Assembly (NCBI RefSeq): GCF_009939225.1
Contig: NZ_JAACJR010000008.1
Coordinates: 1,603,377-1,667,376, forward strand
DNA from: Sediminibacterium soli
Lineage (GTDB): Bacteria; Bacteroidota; Bacteroidia; Chitinophagales; Chitinophagaceae
Reading direction: 5' to 3'
Length of the DNA: 64,000 nucleotides
In this document: positions 24,535 to 32,853 of the stretch, in pieces
Numbering within the stretch: position 1 is the stretch's first letter
How the letters are laid out: each line of letters begins with the position of its first letter
Made by a program: the position numbers and the translations under genes
The notes under the pieces: model-generated
Told to the model about the DNA's origin: nothing
Databases searched by the model: none
Seen by the model: the letters and a program-made list of their open reading frames with translations, nothing else

Positions 24535-24753
24535 CTAAGGTACCGGATCATACCCTTCTCCTCCGCCGGGCCGGCAGCGGCTGATGCGTTTGAGGGCGAG
24601 CCAGCCTCCCCTGAACAACCCGTGTTTTTGCAGCGCTTCTTTTGCATAGTGCGAGCAGGTGGGCGTAAACCGGCATTTGGGACCTAACGCGGGCGAAATA
24701 ACGTACTGGTACAGTCTAATGAGCAGGATGAACGGATAGGACAGGATGACCAT
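24535..24753 (-). CDS. yidD: Membrane protein insertion efficiency factor YidD
   Basis: The start at 24753 gives a 72-residue protein; the longer open frame to 25005 reads over rnpA in another frame and is not real. An N-terminal hydrophobic helix ([17 protein letters not shown]) leads to the signature [15 protein letters not shown] and [10 protein letters not shown]. YidD helps YidC-dependent membrane protein insertion. It follows rnpA by 28 bases, in the conserved order rpmH-rnpA-yidD. Confidence 0.95.
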   Translation of the reverse strand: MVILSYPFILLIRLYQYVISPALGPKCRFTPTCSHYAKEALQKHGLFRGGWLALKRISRCRPGGGEGYDPVP

Positions 24754-24781
24754 GATCCGTTTCGGTATAGACCGCGGCTGT

Positions 24782-25165
24782 TTATCGGTTGATCTGTTCG
24801 GCAAGTTTATTGAGCGCTGAGCGCATTTTATCCTGTATGACGTTTGCCTCGGGCATTTCTTTTCCGGTATACAGAAAAAAAAGCGCCAGGCTTTTCTGCT
24901 GGCTTTCACCCACCGCCTGCAATTCCGTTTTCTGCAAACGATAGGCTTCGCGTAACAGGCGTTTGATCCGGTTCCGGTCTGTTGCCTTGCGGAAATTACG
25001 CGCACTCACCCCCACACCGGCCTGTAATACGACCTCGCTTTCGGCGGGCTGTATGCTGAAGAACACTTTTAACGGAAAAGCGGAAAAAGAACGGCCCTTC
25101 GCAAACAATGCTTCGATCAGCTTGCGGCTTTTCAGCTTTTCTTTTTTTCCGTAGGTGTATGCCAT
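24782..25165 (-). CDS. rnpA: Ribonuclease P protein component
   Basis: The 127-residue basic protein forms RNase P with the catalytic RNA and trims tRNA 5' leaders. The family signature [15 protein letters not shown] is near residues 60-75. The length is normal. It lies between rpmH (25232) and yidD (24753), the universal order. Confidence 0.96.
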   Translation of the reverse strand: MAYTYGKKEKLKSRKLIEALFAKGRSFSAFPLKVFFSIQPAESEVVLQAGVGVSARNFRKATDRNRIKRLLREAYRLQKTELQAVGESQQKSLALFFLYTGKEMPEANVIQDKMRSALNKLAEQINR

Positions 25166-25179
25166 GAATGATCAAAAGT

Positions 25180-25205
25180 AAAAAGCCCCATCAAACGATG
25201 AGGCT
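25180..25205 (-). terminator. Terminator or attenuator between rpmH and rnpA
   Basis: On the minus strand, AGCCTCATC and GATGGGGCT pair around GTTT with a T-run after (25183 to 25180). It is 27 bases past the rpmH stop and could reduce read-through, so that L34 is made in excess over RnpA. Confidence 0.7.
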
Positions 25206-25231
25206 ATTATTTTTTATCGCTGATAAGCGGA

Positions 25232-25387
25232 CTATTTCAATCCTTTCTCGCTGGAAACAGTCAGTTTCTTGCGACCTTTCGCCCTGCGGCTTGCCAGAAC
25301 CTTGCGGCCATTGGCAGTTTGCATACGCTTACGGAAACCATGTACGGTTTTACGACGACGCTTATGTGGCTGGAATGTACGTTTCAT
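25232..25387 (-). CDS. rpmH: 50S ribosomal protein L34
   Basis: The 51-residue protein starts [20 protein letters not shown] at 25387 and ends SSEKGLK. The highly basic sequence and the motif [18 protein letters not shown] are diagnostic of L34. A few residues longer than usual at the C terminus ([12 protein letters not shown]), as in other Bacteroidota. It heads the rnpA-yidD group. Confidence 0.97.
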   Translation of the reverse strand: MKRTFQPHKRRRKTVHGFRKRMQTANGRKVLASRRAKGRKKLTVSSEKGLK

Positions 25388-25571
25388 TGTGTTTGTTTTA
25401 AACTAACCGGAATATGATTTCTTTTCAATGCCGCAGTCACCATACCGCTGCCTGTGAAAGGACGGCAAAGGTAGGGAAAAGCAGGATTGCTTCCGAGAAA
25501 AACAGGGATTTTTTCCGGTGTTGTGATATAATTAATTGATTATTAGTGATTTTTTGGATACGAGGGGATGT

Positions 25572-25662
25572 AGACACGGTTTTTAACACAGAGATACGGA
25601 GTGACAGAGATACACGGAGAAACCCTCTGTGATCCTCTGTATCTCGGTGCCCCTGTGTTGAA
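25572..25662 (+). repeat. Dispersed hairpin repeat, family 1 (copy D)
   Basis: AACACAGAGATACGGAG on the left and CTCTGTATCTCGGTG..CCTGTGTTG on the right pair around CCCTCTGTGATC. The right half is nearly identical over about 55 bases to the piece at 25928-25981. The 633-base gap 25388-26020 holds copies D to F and the transposase remnant and no intact gene. Confidence 0.85.
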
Positions 25663-25692
25663 AAAATCCCCACCAGCGGGTTATTGAAACCG

Positions 25693-25748
25693 GGAGGTAA
25701 CTGAGACACAGTTTCAACACAGAGCCACAGAGGAACACAGATACGGAA
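25693..25748 (+). repeat. Dispersed hairpin repeat, family 1, left half (copy E)
   Basis: GAGACACAGTTTCAACACAG and CACAGAGGAACACAGATACG form the left half of a family 1 repeat. The expected right half follows only at 25928, after the IS110 remnant. Confidence 0.75.
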
Positions 25749-25893
25749 ACGAAGCTTTATTATCACCGGCGCATTGCTGAAGGCAAGACCCCGATGGCCT
25801 GCATAAACATTATTCGCTCCAAAATTGTGGCCAGAATGTTTGCCATTGTTAAATGACAACAACCCCTACCAACCAATCCTGATGGCACTCTGA
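25746..25893 (+). pseudogene. Remnant of an IS110-type transposase, C-terminal end
   Basis: The frame from 25746 reads ETKLYYHRRIAEGKTPMACI followed by INIIRSKIVARMFAIVK. This matches the C-terminal part of IS110/IS116/IS902 transposases, in which a YY.RK..EGK motif is followed by N-x-IRNKL and R-V/I-FA. After a stop a frame shift continues as DNNPYQPILMAL. The catalytic N-terminal DEDD domain and the C-terminal serine region are missing, so the element is dead. It begins exactly at the edge of a split hairpin repeat. Confidence 0.6.
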
Positions 25894-25927
25894 ATAAAAG
25901 ATATTTGGTTAAGTAAAGAACGTAGAA

Positions 25928-25981
25928 TACACGGAAAAACCTCTGTGATCCTCTGTATCTCGGTGCCTCTGTGTTGAAAAA
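25928..25981 (+). repeat. Dispersed hairpin repeat, family 1, right half (copy F)
   Basis: ATACACGGAAAAACCTCTGTGATCC and CTCTGTATCTCGGTGCCTC form the right half matching copy D, and end CTGTGTTG. Together with copy E it would make one full repeat. ATACGGA at the left junction and ATACACGGA at the right are alike and may mark the insertion. Confidence 0.75.
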
Positions 25982-26020
25982 ATTCCAACCCTAAAGCTGT
26001 AAGAAAAACCAAGGGACTGT

Positions 26021-26854
26021 TCATCCCTTTGACAGATCCAGGTGAAGCGAATGCACCGGCTCCCCGAAGAAAACAGCTGCATGATTATCGAAATCGGCGG
26101 TGGAATCGGTTGTATAGAATACCCGGCCCGCCCCGCGGCTTATTTTCCGTTCCATTCCCGGATGCCGCTGCAGGTAATCGGCAAGACTGTCGGCAACAAT
26201 ATTTCCCTGCGACACGATCTGGGTGCCTGGCGGCAGGGTTTTACGGATCTTGTCGATCAGCAGCGGATAGTGTGTACAGGCCAGCAGTACGGTATCGATC
26301 TGCCCTGACTGTCCCATTAACTGATCAATATGCTGCCTGATAAAATAGTCCGCACCGGGTTTATCATATTCATTATTTTCTACCAGCGGCACCCACATGG
26401 GGCAGGCTTCCTGGTACACTTTGAGATCGGGGAAGAATTTCTCAATCTCTATCGGGTAACTGCCGCTCTGCACGGTTCCGCTGGTTCCGAGTATGCCGAC
26501 CTCCTGTGTCTGGGAATAGTTGCCGATGATCTCCGTGGTTGGTCTGATCACACCCAGCACCCTTTTGGAAGGATCTATACGCGGCAGGTCTTTTTGCTGG
26601 ATGGTGCGTAATGCTTTGGCGGATGCGGTATTGCAGGCAAGCACAACCAGTTCGCAGCCCTGGCTGAAGAACCACTGCACGCATTCGAGTGTATACTGGT
26701 ATACCGTATCAAAAGAACGGGGGCCGTAGGGCGCACGGGCGTTGTCGCCGAGATAGAGATAATCGTATTGCGGAAGTTTTTTTACGATCTCCCTGAGAAC
26801 GGTCAGACCGCCATAGCCGCTGTCGAAAACACCGATGGGACTTGTTAGCTGCAT
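26021..26854 (-). CDS. murI: Glutamate racemase
   Basis: The start at 26854 (MQLTSPIGVFDSGYGG) is chosen; the frame runs on to 26884 through a terminator stem. The 277-residue protein makes D-glutamate for peptidoglycan. The N-terminal IGVFDSGYGGLTVL motif and both catalytic cysteines, in VLACNTASA and LLACTHYPLL, are present. The gene closes a conserved leftward block of envelope genes. Its start lies 3 bases after a TATTTTTG box. Confidence 0.96.
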   Translation of the reverse strand: MQLTSPIGVFDSGYGGLTVLREIVKKLPQYDYLYLGDNARAPYGPRSFDTVYQYTLECVQWFFSQGCELVVLACNTASAKALRTIQQKDLPRIDPSKRVLGVIRPTTEIIGNYSQTQEVGILGTSGTVQSGSYPIEIEKFFPDLKVYQEACPMWVPLVENNEYDKPGADYFIRQHIDQLMGQSGQIDTVLLACTHYPLLIDKIRKTLPPGTQIVSQGNIVADSLADYLQRHPGMERKISRGAGRVFYTTDSTADFDNHAAVFFGEPVHSLHLDLSKG

Positions 26855-26857
26855 ATG

Positions 26858-26893
26858 CAAAAATAAGCGCCCCGTGGTATGCACGGGGCGCTT
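26858..26893 (-). terminator. Terminator after the OmpH gene whose T-run overlaps a -7 box of murI
   Basis: On the minus strand, AAGCGCCCCGTG and CACGGGGCGCTT pair perfectly over 12 bases around CATAC. The following ATTTTTG ends the transcript of the OmpH gene (stop 26917). The same bases read TATTTTTG (26865-26858), matching TAnnTTTG, 3 bases before the murI ATG. No -33 TTG is seen at the right spacing, so the promoter role is less sure than the terminator. Confidence 0.8.
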
Positions 26894-26916
26894 TACAATA
26901 TTGCAGCGATAAAAAC

Positions 26917-27510
26917 TTATTTCTTAACAGGTGCCGCACCACCGCCTGTGGCGGCTCTGAACGCATCTTCCACCTCTTTCGGAATAGGCAGTTTCAGTTT
27001 GATGGCCACACGCAGGGTAAGGTTATCCGAGAGCGGAGGCTGTGCATAGAAGGCGGGCGCCAGGGCTGCCTGGTTCAGCACCAGGGTATACTTTCCTTCC
27101 GCAACAACGGCTTTCATTGCCTCGGCAATGCGTCTGCGGTAGGGCTCGAGCAACTGCTCCAGTTTGGCATCGCTCATCTGCTGGCCGATCTGGTTCCAGT
27201 TTACGAGGTAATACCTTTTCTGGTTAAGATCCTGCAGCGCCAGTTCGCGCGCTTTGGCAGGCAGGGCAGCGGAATCTTTTTTGAAAGCGCTGTCGGCACG
27301 CTGAAACTCGCTCATACGGTACTGGAATTCGCCACCCAGTGAATCCCTTCTGAATATATTGATCAGTGAGTCTATTTTAGCGATATCGGGAAAAGCGGAA
27401 AGAACGCTTTCCTCATCAAAATACCCGATCTTAACTGCCTGCGCATTGGTGTTCTTGGTGAGCAACATGCTGGCCACGACTGCCACACACACAAATAAAA
27501 ATTTCTTCAT
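26917..27510 (-). CDS. OmpH/Skp family periplasmic chaperone (second copy)
   Basis: The 197-residue protein has a signal peptide ending at NTNA. The mature region, AVKIGYFDEESVLSAFPDI then a long charged helical stretch and KYTLVLNQAALAP, is the Skp fold: two helical tentacles on a small beta core. Skp-like proteins hold unfolded outer-membrane proteins on the way to BamA. The C-terminal end is rich in Gly, Ala and Pro (ATGGGAAPVKK). It lies 34 bases downstream of the first copy (27545). Confidence 0.92.
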   Translation of the reverse strand: MKKFLFVCVAVVASMLLTKNTNAQAVKIGYFDEESVLSAFPDIAKIDSLINIFRRDSLGGEFQYRMSEFQRADSAFKKDSAALPAKARELALQDLNQKRYYLVNWNQIGQQMSDAKLEQLLEPYRRRIAEAMKAVVAEGKYTLVLNQAALAPAFYAQPPLSDNLTLRVAIKLKLPIPKEVEDAFRAATGGGAAPVKK

Positions 27511-27544
27511 TGTAGTTGAGTGTTTATAATGATTGTTTGATCAC

Positions 27545-28060
27545 TTATCTGATCCCCAGTTCCTTAATCACTTCTTCGCTTTTGTCTACCTTGGGGTCGG
27601 CAAATATAACGGTAATTCCTTCACTTTTATCCAGTATGAAATCATAAGAACGGGCCACCGCCAGCTTCTGCACAGCGTTGTATACCCGGTCCTGCAAAGG
27701 TTTAACAAGCCTTTGTCTTTCCTTGAAAAGATCGCCCTCGTAGCCAAACCGTTTTTTCTGCAGTTCGCGGATCTCTTTTTCGCGGATAAACAGTTCGTCC
27801 TCTCTTTTTTTCTTCAGCTCATCCGTAAGCATGAACTGTTCTGCCTCGTAGTTTTTGTACATCTTATCGAGTGCGGCCTGTTTGTCATCGATCTCTTTCT
27901 GCCACTGCTCGCCTATCAGCTGCAGTTTTTTGTCGGCATCGCGGTACTCGGGTATCTTATTGAGTATATACTTGGTATCGATGATGGCATAACGCTGCTG
28001 CGACTGCGCGCTGAATGTAAAACCCAGGAAAACGAACAGGAAAAAAAATGTCTTTTTCAT
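27545..28060 (-). CDS. OmpH/Skp family periplasmic chaperone (first copy)
   Basis: The 171-residue protein has a signal (KKTFFFLFVFLGFTFSAQS) and the start of the Skp domain QQRYAIIDTKYILNKIPEY. A long coiled-coil-like region rich in Lys, Glu and Gln follows, and the end YDFILDKSEGITVIFADPKVDKS closes the beta core. It follows bamA (stop 28133) by 72 bases in the same direction, so it is part of the same envelope assembly operon. Confidence 0.94.
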   Translation of the reverse strand: MKKTFFFLFVFLGFTFSAQSQQRYAIIDTKYILNKIPEYRDADKKLQLIGEQWQKEIDDKQAALDKMYKNYEAEQFMLTDELKKKREDELFIREKEIRELQKKRFGYEGDLFKERQRLVKPLQDRVYNAVQKLAVARSYDFILDKSEGITVIFADPKVDKSEEVIKELGIR

Positions 28061-28132
28061 CTGTTTATTTTTTATGTTTTTAAATGGTCAGACCCTTTCA
28101 CTGCCCAGGGCGGTGAACCCGGCGCAACCGGT

Positions 28133-30865
28133 TTATTCCGGTTCAAAGCCAAGCATAAAGGTAAACCTGGATGCATCTTTGAGCGAGCCGCCGGACGTGA
28201 TCCTATCCAACCCTATGCCATAGTCAAATCCTAACAGGCCAAACATCGGCAGGAAGAAACGCATACCCAGACCCACAGAGCGCCGCAGTTTGAACGGGTT
28301 GTAATCCTTGATGGAATACCATCCGTTAGCCGCTTCGAAGAAGCCCAGTGCATAAATGGTGCTGCTCGGGTTCAGGCTCAGCGGGTAACGCATCTCCATG
28401 GTGTATTTGTTGAAGATGGTGAAATACTGCGATGCGGTCTGTTTGTCGGGGTTGATCCTCGGATCGGAATTATCGTATACGGGATAACCGCGGTGCGCAA
28501 TGATATCATAACCCAGCAGGGCAAACTGGTTGCTCAGACCCGCATCGCCCACCTGGAATCTTTCGAACGGAGATATTTTGGCGGCCGCATTCAGTTTTCC
28601 GAGGAAGCCGTATTTGGCTGCAATTTTCAGTACAAAACGTTTGTTCCTGTCTTCTCCATGCGGCTTGCCCAGAGGCACAAACCATTCCCCGTTAAAACGC
28701 CATTTATGGTATTCAAGGAAATTGTACGGGTTGGCAGAAGTGGTGATGCCTTTATCGAACAGGGAATACGGCGGTGTTACCTGCAGGCTCAGCAGGAAGT
28801 TGGAACCCGATGTGGGGAACATGGGGTTGTCTGCAGAAGAACGCTGCAGCGCCACCCTGAAGTTGATATTGTTTACCACACCGTTGTCAAAACCCGGCAG
28901 GTTGGTGGGATCGATCAGGTAATTGCTGAGCTTGTAGCGGGTATAGTTAAGACCCATCGACAGCGAGAAAAAGTCATCAGGCCATTTCAACTGCTTGGCA
29001 AGACTTACGGTTGCGCCCGTGGTTGAGATATACCTTGAATCGGCCACATTGGGATCGTACATACCCGTGAGCGGGTCGTAGGTTTGCCCGTACTTGGTAT
29101 TGAAAATGCTCAGGGTTAGTGCATTTCTTTTCTTTCCGCCAAGCCATGGCTCGGTAAACGAGAAGTTATAGGAACGGAAGGCCTTGCCGTTACTCTGGAA
29201 ACGAAGGCTCAGTTTCTGGCCATCGCCCATCGGCAACGGATCCCATGCGGTTTTCTTGAAGATATTACGCAGCGAGAAGTTGTTGAACGATACGCCCAAT
29301 GTACCGGTAAGTCCGATAGAACCGCCCCAGCCCGCACTCAGTTCCAGCTGGTCGCTCGATTTTTCTTCAACGGTGTAATTGATATCCACTGTTCCATCTT
29401 CGGGGTTGGGCACCGGAACAGGGTTGATTTTTTCGGGATTGAAATAGTTCAGCTGAGACAGTTCCCGGATAGAACGGATCAGGTCTGAGCGGCGGAATTT
29501 TTCGCCGGGTATGGTGCGCAGTTCACGGCGGATCACGTACTCCTTGGTGCGGTCGTTACCGGCAATACGCACGTTCTTGATCGTTGCCTGCGGACCCTCT
29601 ATAATACGGATCTCAAAATCGATGGTATCGTTGTATACGGCGGTTTCCACGGCTTCCGTACGGAAGAACAGGTAACCGTCGTCCTGGTACAGACCGCTGA
29701 TATCGCCGCCTTCCGGACCGGCGGATTTACCGAGTTTCTTGTTCAGGATATCGAGGTTATAGATGTCCCCTTTGCGGATGCCGAGGATGGCGGTAAGCAG
29801 CGAATCGGGATACTTGGTATTGCCCCTCCAGCCGATATTGCCGAAATAATATTTATGGCCCTCATTCATCCTGATATCGATGTTGAGGTCGCCGCGGGTG
29901 GTATGGTAAACGGTGTCTTTTTCGATCACCGCATCGCGGAACCCGAGGGAGTTGTAATATTCGAGCAGTTTGTCCTTATCCTCTATGTACTTTTTTACAT
30001 CGTACTTGGCGCTGGACAGTTTCAACCGCACATAAGGATCGAGTACGCGTTTGGTTTTACTGAAAGTGAGGAAACCTGCATCGCTGAAATACTGTTTGAA
30101 GGTGTAGGGATGGGTTTCAACAATCTGCGCTTTGTCATAAGTGGGGAACAGTGTGAACCGCGATTTCTCCTTCGTGTCTTTCATCTGCTTCTTCAGCCTG
30201 GCCTCATCTATGCTGTTACCGCCGAAGTTGATGTTGTTGATCTTTACCTTGGGGCCCTTGTCTATCACAAAATCCAGCGCCAGCGTATTCTCGAACGTGG
30301 TGTCTTTTTTCTCCACGATCGTTACATGGGCATCCAGGTAGCCTTTTTCGGCATAGAATTTCTTGATGGCTTCCACTGCGGATATCTTCATGTCTTCGGT
30401 AACCACGCGGTTGGGGATCAGCCCTGTTTTGCCGGAAAGGTCTTCCGCCTGTCCTTTGGGGACACCTTTGAAAAGGAACTTCGACAAACGCGGTCTTTCT
30501 GTAACCGCTATCTCGATATCGATATTCCTTCCTTCAAGCCTGGTCACGAATATTTCCACATTGGAGAAGTATTTCTGTCCCCAGAGTTTGGTGATCGCTT
30601 TCGCAAAATTATCGCCATCCGGAATGGACACTTCATCGCCCACGTTGATATTGGCAATAGAAAGCAGCAGGTTCTCGTCGAAAAAACGGTTACCTGTCAC
30701 TTTTACCGCTGCGATCTTGTATTTCTTGGAGGTCTTCTGGTTGAAGAGGTTTACCAGGTCCGCTTCAATATTGGTAATGGTTGTATCGGGTTGCTGAGAC
30801 CAGGCCGGAAAACTCACGAGCGTAGTTAATAAAGCCAACACTAAAAATTTGTACACTTTCTGCAT
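28133..30865 (-). CDS. bamA: Outer membrane protein assembly factor BamA
   Basis: The 910-residue protein begins with a signal (LVLALLTTLVSFPAWS). Five POTRA-type repeats cover about residues 30-470, e.g. IAAVKVTGNRFFDENLLLS and IKNVRIAGNDRTKEYVIRREL. The barrel follows (LELSAGWGGSIGLTGTLGVSF onward) and ends with ASRFTFMLGFEPE. It inserts beta-barrel proteins into the outer membrane. The length is larger than in Escherichia coli, as is usual in Bacteroidota. Two OmpH genes follow it and uppS precedes it. Confidence 0.96.
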   Translation of the reverse strand: MQKVYKFLVLALLTTLVSFPAWSQQPDTTITNIEADLVNLFNQKTSKKYKIAAVKVTGNRFFDENLLLSIANINVGDEVSIPDGDNFAKAITKLWGQKYFSNVEIFVTRLEGRNIDIEIAVTERPRLSKFLFKGVPKGQAEDLSGKTGLIPNRVVTEDMKISAVEAIKKFYAEKGYLDAHVTIVEKKDTTFENTLALDFVIDKGPKVKINNINFGGNSIDEARLKKQMKDTKEKSRFTLFPTYDKAQIVETHPYTFKQYFSDAGFLTFSKTKRVLDPYVRLKLSSAKYDVKKYIEDKDKLLEYYNSLGFRDAVIEKDTVYHTTRGDLNIDIRMNEGHKYYFGNIGWRGNTKYPDSLLTAILGIRKGDIYNLDILNKKLGKSAGPEGGDISGLYQDDGYLFFRTEAVETAVYNDTIDFEIRIIEGPQATIKNVRIAGNDRTKEYVIRRELRTIPGEKFRRSDLIRSIRELSQLNYFNPEKINPVPVPNPEDGTVDINYTVEEKSSDQLELSAGWGGSIGLTGTLGVSFNNFSLRNIFKKTAWDPLPMGDGQKLSLRFQSNGKAFRSYNFSFTEPWLGGKKRNALTLSIFNTKYGQTYDPLTGMYDPNVADSRYISTTGATVSLAKQLKWPDDFFSLSMGLNYTRYKLSNYLIDPTNLPGFDNGVVNNINFRVALQRSSADNPMFPTSGSNFLLSLQVTPPYSLFDKGITTSANPYNFLEYHKWRFNGEWFVPLGKPHGEDRNKRFVLKIAAKYGFLGKLNAAAKISPFERFQVGDAGLSNQFALLGYDIIAHRGYPVYDNSDPRINPDKQTASQYFTIFNKYTMEMRYPLSLNPSSTIYALGFFEAANGWYSIKDYNPFKLRRSVGLGMRFFLPMFGLLGFDYGIGLDRITSGGSLKDASRFTFMLGFEPE

Positions 30866-31018
30866 CCGTTTCGGTTTGGGTATTGCTGTCTGAAAGACAC
30901 CCTTTTCTTTCAGTGGATTCTGGTTTCAGTTTTATAAGCGGGGCAAATTAACGGGAATAATCAAAAGTCTTTGTTAAATCAGCCGCTACAAATACAGGGG
31001 TGATGCGTTGAAAATCAG

Positions 31019-31783
31019 CTATGCCAATTGGGTTTCCTCCTGTATTTGCTGACCCGTTTTTCCGAACCTCCTTTCGCGTGCCTGGAAGTCGATAATGGCT
31101 TCGTACAGGTTCTCCTTGCGGAAGTCGGGCCAACGGGTATTGGTGAAATATAATTCGGCATAAGCCAACTGGTATAAAAGAAAATTGCTGATGCGGTACT
31201 CGCCGCTGGTCCGGATCATCAGTTCGGGGTCCGGGAACTTGCTGGTGGTCAGGTATCGCTGCAGGGTATCGTGGCTGATGGTTTCCGGATCGATCTTACC
31301 GGCTTTTACATCGAGGCCAATGTTTTTAACGGCGTTTACCAGCTCCCAGCGGCTGCTGTAACTCAGCGCCATGATGAGGTTAAGACCGGTATTCCCGCTG
31401 GTCATGGCCAGTGCTTCTTCGAGCGCATTCAGGGCCGCCTGCGGCAGCATGTTCATATCTCCGATCACATGCAGGCGGATATTGTTCTTGTTGAGTGTAG
31501 GCACTTCCTTGCGGATGGTGTCTACCAGCAGTGTCATCAGTCCTTCCACTTCCTGCTGCGGGCGATCCCAGTTTTCGGTGCTGAAGGCGTACAGCGTAAG
31601 GTAGTGTACGCCCAGTTCGGCGCAGCCTTCGACGATGTTACGAACGCTTTCCACGCCATGGTAATGACCATAGAGGCGATCCTGGCCTTTTTCCTCGGCC
31701 CAGCGCCCGTTGCCGTCCATAATGATGGCGATATGATGGGGCAAACGTTCTTTGTCAATCTGCCCTAGCAAACCCTCGTCCAT
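31019..31783 (-). CDS. uppS: Isoprenyl transferase (undecaprenyl diphosphate synthase)
   Basis: The 254-residue protein makes the C55 lipid carrier for cell wall and surface polymers. The signature HIAIIMDGNGRWAEEKG, with the catalytic Asp, is at about 18-34. HGVESVRNIV, LYAFSTENW and the end RTSGEYRISNFLLYQLAYAELYF are all conserved. The start codon is 24 bases from a TAAATTTG box (31814-31807). The gene follows DUF6089 and precedes bamA, a conserved order. Confidence 0.97.
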   Translation of the reverse strand: MDEGLLGQIDKERLPHHIAIIMDGNGRWAEEKGQDRLYGHYHGVESVRNIVEGCAELGVHYLTLYAFSTENWDRPQQEVEGLMTLLVDTIRKEVPTLNKNNIRLHVIGDMNMLPQAALNALEEALAMTSGNTGLNLIMALSYSSRWELVNAVKNIGLDVKAGKIDPETISHDTLQRYLTTSKFPDPELMIRTSGEYRISNFLLYQLAYAELYFTNTRWPDFRKENLYEAIIDFQARERRFGKTGQQIQEETQLA

Positions 31784-31806
31784 GATACCTTAGGTGGTTA
31801 AGGCGG

Positions 31807-31814
31807 CAAATTTA
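31807..31814 (-). promoter_or_regulatory. -7 box upstream of uppS
   Basis: On the minus strand TAAATTTG matches TAnnTTTG. It lies 23 bases before the uppS start and may start the uppS-bamA-ompH transcript. Confidence 0.5.
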
Positions 31815-31948
31815 GCGAAATCAATGGTTTGGGGGTGGGAAAGTCAAAAGTAAAAATTCAAAAGCCAAAAAGAGGACGCCGGTTTTTCCCGGTCAGGGCC
31901 TGATCCGGACCGGCGTTCAGGCCGTTTTTGAATTTTTTACCGTGTTTC

Positions 31949-32797
31949 TTACCGGAACGTGGGGCATTTGTAGGAAGACAGATTGAATGAAATACCCACC
32001 TTGATGGTGGCGAATGCGTCTTTCTGAAGGCTGTTGCCCCGCTGGCGGCCCTTGATACCGATGGAGCTGCCGGTTTCGTAGCTCCTGTCCTGCAGCAGGT
32101 AGCCCGGCGAGGGCGTGCCATCCGGCAGGGGCGGAAAGGCATCGGGCGCATACAGCCCGCTTACATCATCCAGGTAATCGGTATTGGTAAAGCGGTAAGT
32201 GACTTCGCCAAAAACGTTGGTTTTATCGGTCAGGGCATATTTTACGCCCAGGGTAAACGGAATGCAGAGGGCAAGGGGACTGTAGGGTTTCATTTCGGGA
32301 TAGGCCGCGCTGCCCTGTCCTTCGGTGCCCAGGTTGCGGAGCAGGTATTTTTCGCCGCTGAGATAGGCGTAGGGATCAAAGGAAAACACGCCCACACCCA
32401 GGCCTACATACGGTGTAAAATTGAACCCCTCAAAACCGGGCTGGAAGCGGAAAAAATTGAAATCGCCAGAGAGGCTTAACTCCCATACATTGGAATTGAA
32501 GCTGAGGTTGCGCTGCACCTGAACGGGGTTGCTGCTGTATTTATCCGAATAACCCAGCATAGCATATTCGCCCGAGATACGGACCCCGATATAATTGGAA
32601 AGCTGTTTGCGGAAAAAGATGCCGGCCGCCACTTTGGGCCGGTTGATGGAAAAGTTCGGGTTGAGGTCCCCGAAATAGTGCCCCGCGCCGATACCGATGC
32701 CAAATTCGCCCTGGTGCACATATGGATCCAGCATTTGCGCCTTTGCGGCATGGATACAGGTAAATAATACTACGATAGCAGCTGCTCTTTTCAACAT
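31949..32797 (-). CDS. DUF6089-like outer-membrane beta-barrel protein
   Basis: The 282-residue protein has a signal ending at AAKAQ. The mature sequence is an OmpA/OprF-type barrel with alternating strands: GEFGIGIGAGHYFGDLN, YIGVRISGEYAML, FTPYVGLGVGVFSF, CIPFTLGVKYALTDKTNVFGEV. It ends after several Gly-rich turns. It lies between nadK and uppS, a place where DUF6089 proteins are usual in Bacteroidota. Function is not known, but a link to envelope assembly is suggested by the neighbours. Confidence 0.85.
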   Translation of the reverse strand: MLKRAAAIVVLFTCIHAAKAQMLDPYVHQGEFGIGIGAGHYFGDLNPNFSINRPKVAAGIFFRKQLSNYIGVRISGEYAMLGYSDKYSSNPVQVQRNLSFNSNVWELSLSGDFNFFRFQPGFEGFNFTPYVGLGVGVFSFDPYAYLSGEKYLLRNLGTEGQGSAAYPEMKPYSPLALCIPFTLGVKYALTDKTNVFGEVTYRFTNTDYLDDVSGLYAPDAFPPLPDGTPSPGYLLQDRSYETGSSIGIKGRQRGNSLQKDAFATIKVGISFNLSSYKCPTFR

Positions 32798-32853
32798 AGG
32801 TTTTGGATAGGTCTTGGTTCTCTAAAGTACCATCATTTTTCAATTCGCAAATG

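Noticed and set aside
24754..25005. N-terminal extension of yidD reaching into rnpA
   Set aside because: The extension reads rnpA in another frame. YidD begins at MVILSYPF with a normal hydrophobic helix.
25437..25862. A 141-residue minus-strand open frame in the repeat block
   Set aside because: It is made almost wholly of hairpin-repeat translation (LCVET, STQGHRDTEDHRG) and the transposase remnant read backwards, not a gene.
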